Positions 19,690 to 27,780 of a stretch of DNA of 27,780 nucleotides are shown in pieces. Position numbers and translations under genes: made by a program. This stretch comes from Botryllus schlosseri (taxonomy: Eukaryota > Chordata > Ascidiacea > Stolidobranchia > Styelidae): NCBI GenBank assembly GCA_000444245.1, contig KE605567.1, positions 1 through 27,780 of the forward strand, in the 5' to 3' direction. The notes under the pieces are model-generated. The model saw only the letters and a program-made list of their open reading frames with translations. It did not search any database and was not told the DNA's origin. Numbering within the stretch: position 1 is the stretch's first letter; each line of letters starts with the position of its first letter.

Positions 19690-21885
19690 GCCGAATTCGC
19701 TGGTAACCGTCAACCCAGATTGCGACGCGCCATCGTAATCTCCGTACAGCGGAAAATGTTGATCAATCGTTTCTAGCACCAATGTATCATTCCTCACATC
19801 GATAAAGCGAAAACCCATTGTTACGCAACATTGACCGATCCAAGAGAAGCAGCTAGCGATTGGAGACCGGAAAATTTGATCGCTTTCAAAAATAATTAGT
19901 GACGCAGCAATAAACTGTGGGATCAGGATTGCACTCGGCGGCGACACTGTCGCACATAGGCTCCTGTGGGATGATAGATATTTCGACATGAGCTTACGAA
20001 GAGAAATATTTAATCGACTGACGTTATCCGCACGAAGTTCGCAACTAGCAAGTTCCACAACGCAAAACAGTGCAACACCTAGTGATGACTTTCCGAATAC
20101 TGTCTGACCTAAACTCCCATCTTATCGCCAGAATCGAAAGTCGTGGTAGATATTATCTATGATTCTGGAATTGGGCACGATGTATGGTGTACCGTAAGTC
20201 GATTGGCCAGCAGCGGTTACAAGGCGATATCGGTTCACTCAGATTATCTTTAACGGTCCCAGGTTCAATGTCACGCCGTGTCCACAATCAGCCCGGCGAG
20301 TTCATCAAGGTGCTACATGTTTCCCATATTCCGTTACCTCTTATCATAACAACCACGTCACAATGAGGCAGAAACTCTTGCCCATGAGTGACTATTGTCG
20401 CGGTTTTCCCATTCACTTTGGGAAGTTCTACAATAGCATTTTCGAACACTTCTTTAGAGACAGTGAGCGTCAACCGCGCTTTACGGATTATCCAATAAAT
20501 AAATTTCCGCGTCTGTCAACGTAAAGCTCTTGCCAGATTGATACGTTGCTTTGTTCCCGCCCAAGGTGACTCCGGTTCCCAGACCTCTGTTACAATTGGA
20601 TAGTATATTCATATTGAAATGAACCCGAATGTTTTCGGCTGACACTCGTCAGAGACCTCTGTTAAATCGCCGTTTTGTAGAATCCAGTGTTGGGATGACT
20701 CGAGTCATGACTTGACTCGAGTCAGACTCGAGTCACCATTTTCGTATGACTTGACTTGACTCGAGTCACTATGCTAAAATGACTCGACTTGTCTTGACTC
20801 GGCGTATCAGAAATGTGGATTGACTCGTGACTCGGAGCAAAATTCACGAGTCAATTTCAAGTCATCAAGTAATCGGTGCCGATAATAATCACTGTATCTT
20901 GCTTATGTTCGGATTGTTCGCGAAACGCTGGTGTAACCCGTGAGAGCGACCAATCATTCGATGATCGTGCGTTTTACTAAGCCTCCAATGTTCTCTCACA
21001 AATAAATTGACCACAAACGAAGTAGTCGACGCTTACAGCTTACCTTGTCGTAAACTAATAGTAAATAAGTACAATAGCAAAATGTATATTTCTGTTCTGT
21101 GTTATTCCCTTAACCAAACCTCTTGTGTTATTGAAATTGACTTCGAAATTAGTTTATGTACTCCTCAGCCATTATATCTTATCAATATGTAAATGGGTTA
21201 TGTATTGCATCTCATCAATTCATTTCTCTATTCTCTATTTTGGCTGGTAACTATAAACTGAGGCTATGCAATTACTTGCGTAAATTAACAGTTCTACGTA
21301 TATGCGTGCGAAATAGCGCCTTCTTCGGTGTACAATCAACTCTATATTATAGTTCATCGGTTCAGAATCAATGGCCCCTAGAACTGTATTTCAGACAGCT
21401 AGCAAATTGCAATGACGTAATCTTGCCTCATACTTCGAAAAGGCTACTTGACTTGAATTGGGACTTGACTCGTGACTTGACTTGACTTGACTCGACTTGA
21501 CTCGAGTCACCTCCAAAAATCGAGTGAATTGACTTGACTCGAGTCACCTTCGAAAATAGATTGACTTGACTTGACTCGAGTCACAATGTGCAATGACTCG
21601 TGACTCGAAGGTAGTGACTTGATCCCAACACTGGTAGAATCTGAAAACCAGGCAACCGAGAACACGTAACGTTATTCGATCATACTTCGATTGGGCGTAC
21701 GGTAAAACCAATGGTAATTTTTACTCGAATGGTTGCATTCGTAATCCACGCTTGTGGGGCGCAGTCGCCCGTTGACCTTGACCTGAGACATGCCTGAGAT
21801 ATCGTGCAATCTCGTGTGATCATTTCATGAGTCAACCTCGCAGAAAAGAGAGCTTTAGTCACTGCCAATACTGATACTCATGCCT
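19690..21885 (-). pseudogene. Decayed ABCC5-like copy, interrupted by a hAT element
   Basis: Short frames on the minus strand match the intact gene at 9991-14028 in the same 5'-to-3' order. NBD1 Walker A lies around 21838-21880. The AQQAWIMNATIR segment lies near 21710-21760, read here as PQAWITNATIR. The NBD1 signature and Walker B lie around 20465-20670, and the H-loop segment (VTHGQEFLPHCD) at 20340-20400. NBD2 Walker A follows around 20070-20110, then Q-loop, and the D-loop segment IDVRNDTLVLETID near 19770, matching IDARTDKLVQDTIN. The stretch for TMD2 (about 1.4 kb in the intact gene) is missing between NBD1 and NBD2. Stops and frame changes are many. An extra 72-bp segment flanked by AGACCTCTGTTA repeats lies at 20581-20664. 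A hAT element split the NBD1 part at GTAGAATC. No introns are evident in the aligned parts. Confidence 0.85.
20685..21633 (+). mobile_element. hAT-type non-autonomous element, GACTCGAGTC family, copy 1 (949 bp)
   Basis: The inverted ends CAGTGTTGGGAT and ATCCCAACACTG are flanked by a perfect 8-bp target duplication GTAGAATC at 20677-20684 and 21634-21641. Subterminal arrays of GACTTGACTCGAGTCAC fill about 170 bp at the left and 180 bp at the right, in the same direction. The centre has no recognisable coding content. It lies inside the ABCC pseudogene and so is younger than that duplicate. Confidence 0.95.
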
Positions 21886-24350
21886 GTAGAAAGAATCCCG
21901 GTAGTTACTGTCTTACTGTCTATACCTCCAGTTTGCCACTCTGAGCAAGTACTGGATTAGTTTTTACGACTTTTTACAATACTACATTGCCTAATTCATT
22001 CGTAACCTAGTTTCATGAAGAAATATTAAGGGTGCGAATCGAATTCCGAAAGTACATACGCACGACAATCATTGTGATGCGTCTACTAGCGTTAGAAGCA
22101 ACGTCACGTAGCCTACGTATCGCGTGAATGACTTAAGGCATCAATGAAAGCAGAGTAGACATTGAGGAAACCCTTGTCAGCTGTAGAGGCGCAACGTAAC
22201 GTAATCTCAGATCTCGGAATGCGATGTTTACGGTATTGTGAAGAGATAATGGAATCATAGCGCACGAGAATAGTTAACCTTTCACCTACTTCTATTCTTT
22301 CTCCGGCTTAACAGCGCACTTCGACAATATTGGGAGTTAACTGCTTTTGGCTTATAAACGAAATATGAAGCAATGCAGTTCAAAAAAGCGATAGTATTCC
22401 TCATTTCACAGCAATGCACCATCAACTGTGCTAGAAAACAGTACGAGATGGTATCGATTTTCTCAAATTATGAATTGCAAACAAACCAAAACGTTCTTCA
22501 GCTGTGATAAATCGACAGTCAAAATATGCATCTGATCTAAAGCGATCTTGAACTGCATATAATGTAATGTGCACTCTGCAGTACTTCGTGCGCAGGCTTA
22601 GGCAGGAAATTCATACATTCCTGGTGTCATGTGGCCTATGAAATAAACTTGACTAGTCGATAAAGGCTACAGTCACGCCAGCCTGGGCTAACATAGTGTT
22701 ATAAACAAATTAAACATCTACATATTCTATTTCAATACAGTGACGTACGAGAGTAAATAGCTGCACTGCAACGCTACCGCTGACCGCTTACGGCTCACTT
22801 AACAGCTGTTGAGTGTTGACAAGCGTGTGCTCACTTCTCAGTGCTCAGATCCTCTTTTCGCGCGACCGGAAAACAGTGCGAGACGACAGCTTATTGAAAT
22901 CTTAGCAGTTTGTGTTGCTGAACAAAGTGTTATATTACGTAACACTTACTCCACGCGTAACATCATCAGATGTTACCGAGAGTCAACACGAGCGTCAGTT
23001 GATCAAAACTGAGGCTTAACGTAGACTAGTATATGGGACTACCCATGGTAGCGTATAGCTGCCATATTTGTCGCAGAATCTGATTAAGAAACAAACTTTT
23101 CAACAATGCAGAAGCTCACGTGCTGACATTTACATCATGCAAAGCAGAGATCGATTATAAACATTGAGCATGTACTTCACTCTTGCTCAAAGGTTATATT
23201 TTCATAGTGCAATGCCAGCAAGTTTCATAATACTTTAACCGCAGTCCACAGTGAGGTGTAGTGAATAAGACGACGAAACTGTACGTGGCGATTTGTTCCA
23301 TATCGCTTTGCTATTCAACGAATCAAGCAGTCACCAACGCCTAGTCGAACACCACACCAACCTGCCTGAAATTTGAAAATTAACATTCCCTTGCAGGTTA
23401 TAGAACATCGTGCCATGCTACCTTCCCTGCTGCTTATACACGATATCAACACGCATCGAGCATTTCGTACCAATACAGCTCATCTTTTGTTTTACAGAGC
23501 ATTTATCAAATTCAATGCTCTCGGTTCTTAGAACAGAATGTCTGATGTCCACTCAAGCGAGCAGGCTAGTAGCGCTCAACCAATCCTCAGCACTCCATTG
23601 AGCTGTATTGAATACGCTCGAGGCAACGTAACGCCACTATAAAGAATTTCTCAGGAATTATTGATATACTATTGATCAGATACTAGAACGAAATACACTC
23701 AATGCTGGAAGCGTTGTGAAGTGTGGGAGAAAAGTTCAGTATATAGGGGCCGGAGACATCGGGCAAAGAGAATGAGATGCATATCCTTTGAAAAGCATGC
23801 ACATTGCACAATCCACATAAAATATACAATATACATATAAACAATAAACATACATACAATCATGCATATGCCCTAGGACACAGGCCCTACGACACTTACT
23901 ATATTCTTAGAGTTGCAGGTAATGCTGTATATAACCCATTCTATTGACTGAAATGCAATGTCATGTCCGATGAATGCGTACCGTGTCAATCAGAATCTTG
24001 AATAATGATTATATGACTTTTTATTGAGCCATTGCGTCCAATGATATACTTTCACCAATAGCATTGGTAAATTGGTAGTTTTATCTAAGGAAATAGGCAA
24101 ATTCGATTTGACGAAAGACATGTAAAAACAACGCCAGTCGTCACTTTGTCATCAATTCCTGCGGATCAGATGTGATTATGGAATATTTGCCTATTTTCAT
24201 CTACGTATGCCATAATCAAAATCAGCAACAAAACATCTGCTCAAGCCACGAAAACCATGCAAGCAAAATTTGATGCCACAGGCAGATACAGGATGATTTC
24301 AGAATAACTAACTGAAGTCTGTCAAACTAACTTGTACTTTGGCCTACTGG
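21886..24350. other. Long gene-free stretch
   Basis: About 2.5 kb in which I recognise no exon, RNA gene or bounded repeat. An AT-rich zone with ATACAT words lies near 23815-23870. Any remains of the first transmembrane domain of the ABCC pseudogene would be expected at the start of this stretch, but I could not see them. Confidence 0.4.
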
Positions 24351-24358
24351 TACTAAAG

Positions 24359-26136
24359 CAGGGCCGGCCAACCCGTGGCCCGCGGGCCACATGTGGCCCG
24401 CGAGAAGGTTTTGAGTGGCCCGCGAGGTAATTTCCGAAATTTCTAATGTTATCAAAAATGGATTGCACAGATTGTGAACTTCTGAGGCCAACCAAAAATT
24501 TGATTAGTCTGGCCGCAACACTTGAGATGTGATGACTAAAATATCAGTTCCGACGCATTGGCAGATCCATGAGCCAGTCACATATTGGTAGATCTTCGTA
24601 GACTACAATAAAGCAGAATAATTTGCGATAGATTTATCAAAAGTAAAAATTTTCTACACGCTTCTCGCAACATATGTTGTCACTCGATTTCTTGCTTTTA
24701 ATATATAGTTGCCCCTTTGTGAAAATGAAAGAACGCCTAATGTATCAGAGTGAATCTAACTATATTCGCGATTACGATACAGAGTGTCGGTCAAAAAACA
24801 AACAGTGCTTCGGTATCGGTATTGACTGGTACCGGTGATATGATCATAAAGATCTTCGAGTCAACCGGTACCGGAGTAAATGGTTATTCAAAGAAAATAA
24901 CGTCACAAAATATAACAACTAAAGAAAATAATGTCATAAACTGACAACTGAACAGGGTAACAAAATACGTCGTACAAAATGCAATATTCATGGAGCAGCA
25001 ATAGTAAGAGAAGTTATCACAGTTACACAGAACCAATGTATCGATATGCACAAGGAGCAAATATATGGGTTGCAGATTTGCATATTCAGAGTGGATAGTG
25101 TTCAGGTGCGACTAGTATTTACTNANAAGATAATCCAACATCCCTGCCTTGAATGAACGATAATTTGAGNCTTTTAAATGTGNTGGAATCTCTTTGTTCC
25201 ATACANCAATACCTGCTCGTTTGAATGGAGGNAAACCTCTGTCAGAGTGGGACATGAATAAGTTGGCGTTCGTGACAGACCGNGTNCTATGACTATGAAN
25301 ATCACTGCAATATTGAAAATAGTGTTGCAGAGAGACNGGGACTTGCAGCTGATTAATTTTATACATCACTTTGGCCANTTCAAAGATATAGATATCGCTN
25401 ATTTTGAGGATACGCAANTTTTNNTAATATGGATCAAGTCGACTATANAGTGGTATTCTGGCAATTGCTCTTAGAGCTTTGTTCTGGATCACCTGCAGCT
25501 GGCTCAGTAGGGTTTTGGTAGCTGATCCCCAAACTATAATTCACACTGTAGGTGGGAATGAATGATAGAAAAATAAAGAGTGCGTAGAAAAGGTTTTGGA
25601 ACTATTTGGTTAACCTTCCATAGTATACCAATATTTCGTGAAACTTTTGCGCATACATTGGTAATATGCTGTTGCCATGTCAGACCTGCATCTATATGAA
25701 TACCAAGGTACTTGATAGACTTGCATAGGTCTAGCTGTTGGCCTGAAATTGCCAACCTTCCTGCATATTTGGGACTTGATAACTCTGATCTGTACTTTTC
25801 CTTGCCTATTGGAAGTGCTTGGCACTTTTTAACATTGACAGACAACATATGCGACTTTGCGTTTGCACTCGCAGAAATACCGTCGACTATGAAACTTGGG
25901 CACAAAATGATTGACGCATGTTGGTCGAAACTTTCGATATCGATATGTCCAGACGCCAATAGCCCAGTCCTTGCAAACTGAGCCCAGCGATATACAGTAG
26001 GCCTGCGATATAGTCAGGTGACAATATTATTGACCTGTGAACTTCAAAAAATTTTCGCGCTTCGCTCGGCTAGTGGCCCGCGCAATAATTCGTCAATCGA
26101 ATGTGGCCCTTTGGCTCAAAAGGTTGACCAGCCCTG
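24359..26136. mobile_element. hAT-type element with CAGGGCYGGYCAACC ends, carrying a LINE fragment (1778 bp)
   Basis: The left end CAGGGCCGGCCAACC and the complement of the right end CAGGGCTGGTCAACC match at 13 of 15. They are flanked by a perfect 8-bp target duplication TACTAAAG at 24351-24358 and 26137-26144. GTGGCCCGCG blocks recur near both ends. The middle is occupied by a LINE reverse-transcriptase remnant on the minus strand (25112-25959). The LINE either inserted after the hAT element landed, or the LINE-bearing form itself moved. A GC hairpin (TTTTCGCGCTTCGCTCGG) lies near 26050-26075. Confidence 0.9.
25112..25959 (-). mobile_element. LINE (non-LTR retrotransposon) fragment: C-terminal RT region
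   Basis: Two neighbouring frames on the minus strand read as the end of a LINE reverse transcriptase. The upstream piece (25534-25959) has the thumb-side motif YLGIHIDAGLTWQQHI followed by an SRNIGILWKV helix and an FLRTLYFSIIHSHLQ segment. The downstream piece (25112-25492) has the usual tail, starting IQNKALRAIARIP and ending in a WN-x-x-P then SFK-x-x-x-L-x-x-Y-L pattern. The two are in different frames, so it is broken, and the 5' part with endonuclease and RT catalytic motifs is absent. It looks most like the CR1/L2/Jockey side of the LINEs, but the clade cannot be fixed. Sixteen single-base N calls fall within 25124-25448. Confidence 0.85.
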
Positions 26137-26138
26137 TA

Positions 26139-26306
26139 CTAAAGTATCTGTGAGTACTGTGACATATTCGCCCCGTCGTGCAGAGCGCGCCACATCTGCG
26201 CAGCTTGTAGAAAGGCTTCGTCGTACGGTTCTGTGCGACATCCCATCAGCTTGCTGTATCTTTGCTGCTGCCTCGGACGATTAAGTGTCTTCAAGTCGTA
26301 TATTTG
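26139..26306 (-). CDS. Unidentified coding-like stretch (possible last exon), minus strand
   Basis: This is a 55-codon open stretch that starts directly after a good acceptor (ACTGCATCTTAG, complement of 26307-26318). It is distinctly GC-richer than its surroundings, with C/G-ending codons. The product begins QIYDLKTLNRPRQQQRYSKL and includes AFLQAAQMWRALHDGANMSQ. It looks like a soluble, helix-prone protein tail with no motif I recognise. The stop codon lies inside the 8-bp target duplication of the hAT element at 24359-26136. The pre-insertion sequence would have had the same stop, because the duplicated octamer contains it. It may be an exon of an unknown gene, an exon of a neighbour lying above 26306, or chance. 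Confidence 0.35.
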   Translation of the reverse strand, partial: QIYDLKTLNRPRQQQRYSKLMGCRTEPYDEAFLQAAQMWRALHDGANMSQYSQIL

Positions 26307-26847
26307 CTAAGATGCAGTGCTTCGTTCTACGGAAAGCAACTTGAGGTCAAAGCAAGAAAGCAGTACATAATAGGCCTACATGTGGTTTATCGTAAAGCGT
26401 TTCAATGATACTAAGGAAAGTCATTTTCATCAAATATTACTGAATTCGTCGATAAGTTGATCGACTGGTATTCATTGTTTCGTCATAATGAGAGGAATCG
26501 AAAATTGCAAATTCTGTGAAAGCCCAATCATATACAGTTCAAGTAGATTGCTCAATCCCCGAGCTCATGAAACAAACGTAAAGATCAAGGCACGCTGATT
26601 TCAAGCGATAGTAAGGAAATGGCCAACAATTCTATCAGGTTGGATATTAATGATATTATCATATTATCATATTATCATATTGCGGATTTTGACGAAGGTA
26701 GCAGCGACGTAAAGATTTTGTTGGGGATAGTAAGAGTTAACTATCATGAGCTATTAGCAGCATTACACCGGTAAAACAGCGGTATTTTAATTTATCCTAT
26801 GGAATTCATCTTGCTCGTAATAATTTGATGTCAATCTCCCTCTAAAG
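26307..26847. other. Gene-free spacer between two candidate exons
   Basis: No gene is recognised. It holds a short 8-bp tandem repeat (26653-26681). It would be intron or intergenic DNA between the minus-strand candidate exon and the EF-hand-like plus-strand exon. Confidence 0.4.
26653..26681. repeat. ATATTATC tandem repeat
   Basis: Three full units and a partial unit of the 8-mer ATATTATC occur in perfect succession. It is a simple minisatellite with no apparent role. Confidence 0.85.
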
Positions 26848-27029
26848 TTGTCCCTCTGCCGTGAACTCATTGGACGGATTTGTTTTAGCGATGGAACACC
26901 GTCCGACGTTGAAGAAGATGTTAGATCTCAGAAACCGTCGGTGAGAATTGCCATTGATGACTCTCTTCTCATCCCTGCAAGCCGACAGCTAACGGACGCT
27001 GAATTGGAAGCGTTTCATGAAGCATTCTC
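26848..27029 (+). CDS. EF-hand (calmodulin-like) protein exon, N-terminal side, partial
   Basis: The open stretch ends exactly at a strong donor, TCG|GTAAGAA, in phase 0. Its last residues, RQLTDAELEAFHEAFS, closely follow the first helix of calmodulin-type EF-hands (QLTEEQIAEFKEAFS), with the calcium loop expected to begin in the next exon. Upstream lies an acidic/hydrophilic segment (PSDVEEDVRSQKPSVRIAID) that calmodulin itself lacks, so this would be a longer EF-hand protein. There is no in-frame ATG. The exon probably begins at an acceptor, either TCAATCTCCCTCTAAAG (before 26848) or GGATTTGTTTTAG (before 26889). No following exon with a D-x-D-x-D-G loop was found before the window end. 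Family membership rests on one helix only. Confidence 0.5.
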
Positions 27030-27609
27030 GGTAAGAATTATAATTTAGCACTACGTTTTGTCCGCAAAAAACTTTATTTGTAACACCGATAAGACTAACA
27101 GATGTCCAACCACTTTCAAGTCGAGTAAGTAGGCCTGTAACGTCACCGATGCGCTAAGGTGCAATAAATGTCGTTTAGCTGATTTTCGGAGTGCCTTTGA
27201 CTTCATTTTACTGGAGTTTCCTTATAACTGGACCACAGAACCCATGTGTCACTGTAACCGAATATATATCTTCAACATCGCTCCTATTTGTCGTATCATT
27301 GGTCATTTTGCGTTGGTCGAAAGTGACCACCTCAGATTAACCGCTGAAAGTAACCCCTCGATCAATTCTACATTTTGAAAATGCTTGAGAACTTTCCAGA
27401 TCATCATTTTCTATTTCCAAATGAAGTAGTTTGGGATGTCTTTGAAATTACCATTTCTACTGTTAATTGAACGGGAAAACGGACTACTTTGACCACCTCC
27501 GAGTCGCGTACACATGTATTTGGCTAAATTTGGATGCGTAACTACTAAATAAACTTGGGAAGATAATTTAGTTTTATGCAATGTGATTTTCGCGTTCGGC
27601 AACCTATAC
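27030..27609. other. Probable intron or intergenic DNA after the EF-hand-like exon
   Basis: No EF-hand loop, other exon or bounded repeat is recognised before the next transposon begins at 27610. Confidence 0.4.
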
Positions 27610-27780
27610 CAGTGTTGGGATCAAGTCACTACCTTCGAGTCACGAGTCATCTCGAGTCATTGCGGATTTTGACTCGAGTCAAGTCAAGTCACTCGATTTT
27701 CAAAGGTGACTCGAGTCAAGTCAAGTCACCCGATTTTTGGAGGTGACTCGAGTCAAGTCGAGTCAAGTCAAGTCAAGTCA
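27610..27780 (-). mobile_element. hAT-type element, GACTCGAGTC family, copy 2 (cut by window end)
   Basis: It begins with CAGTGTTGGGATCAAGTCAC, the reverse complement of the right end of the element at 20685-21633. It continues through the same GTGACTCGAGTCAAGTCAAG array with only scattered differences over the visible 171 bp. It therefore lies in the opposite orientation. The upstream octamer ACCTATAC (27602-27609) would be the left target duplication. The right end is outside the window. Confidence 0.9.

Noticed and set aside
20685-20800. GACTCGAGTC blocks as an AP-1/bZIP enhancer
   Set aside because: The blocks are the subterminal repeats of a transposon, present again at its other end and in a second copy. 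There is no gene beside them to regulate.
21886-22400. Remains of TMD1 of the ABCC pseudogene
   Set aside because: I could not see credible matches to the intact gene upstream of the NBD1 Walker A remnant. A proper alignment would be needed to decide.
1-27780. Retroviral, LTR-element or Polinton relics
   Set aside because: I saw no gag, protease, integrase, capsid or envelope-like frame and no long terminal repeats. The only reverse-transcriptase remnant is of LINE type.

Overview
This is nuclear DNA from an animal, most likely a marine invertebrate. It is AT-rich and gene-poor, with spliced exon fragments, tRNA-derived SINEs, a LINE remnant and very many non-autonomous DNA transposons. I cannot name the species. 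The repeat style (hAT MITEs, frequent TAGGCCT words) and the ABCC5-, AQP8- and EF-hand-like coding pieces would suit an invertebrate deuterostome, but that is inference.

The one complete gene is an intronless ABC exporter of the ABCC5/ABCC11/ABCC12 group on the minus strand (9991-14028, 1345 residues). It has both transmembrane domains and both nucleotide-binding domains, with all key motifs. About 6 kb further along lies a decayed copy in the same orientation (about 19690-21885). It keeps pieces of NBD1 and NBD2, has lost the region for the second transmembrane domain, and is split by a hAT insertion. Three single-exon fragments of other genes are visible: an aquaporin-8-like exon (1633-1791, minus), an EF-hand/calmodulin-like exon ending at a splice donor (26848-27029, plus), and an unidentified coding-like stretch (26139-26306, minus).

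Much of the rest is a layered transposon graveyard. I delimit eight full-length hAT-type elements by matching terminal inverted repeats: 1870-2377, 3130-4916, 5319-7298, 15890-17076, 17572-19039, 19150-19608, 20685-21633 and 24359-26136. Seven of them also have 8-bp target duplications, exact or nearly so; the one at 3130 does not. A ninth runs off the window end (27610 onward), and a degenerate tenth lies at 7607-8373. None shows a transposase. Two copies of one tRNA-derived SINE are present. Each was split by a different hAT element within about 20 bp of the same SINE position, so each copy serves as an empty-site reference for the other. A broken LINE reverse transcriptase fragment sits inside the hAT element at 24359-26136, and it contains every ambiguous base in the window.

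The most unusual structure is a mosaic. Two hAT families with unrelated ends (CAGACATGGGGT and CAGTGGTTTCCAACC) carry the same internal core of several hundred bases. Two further families have subterminal repeat arrays that run in the same direction at both ends, although their termini are inverted. I see no CRISPR array, rRNA, intact tRNA gene, or recognisable retrovirus, LTR or Polinton relic.
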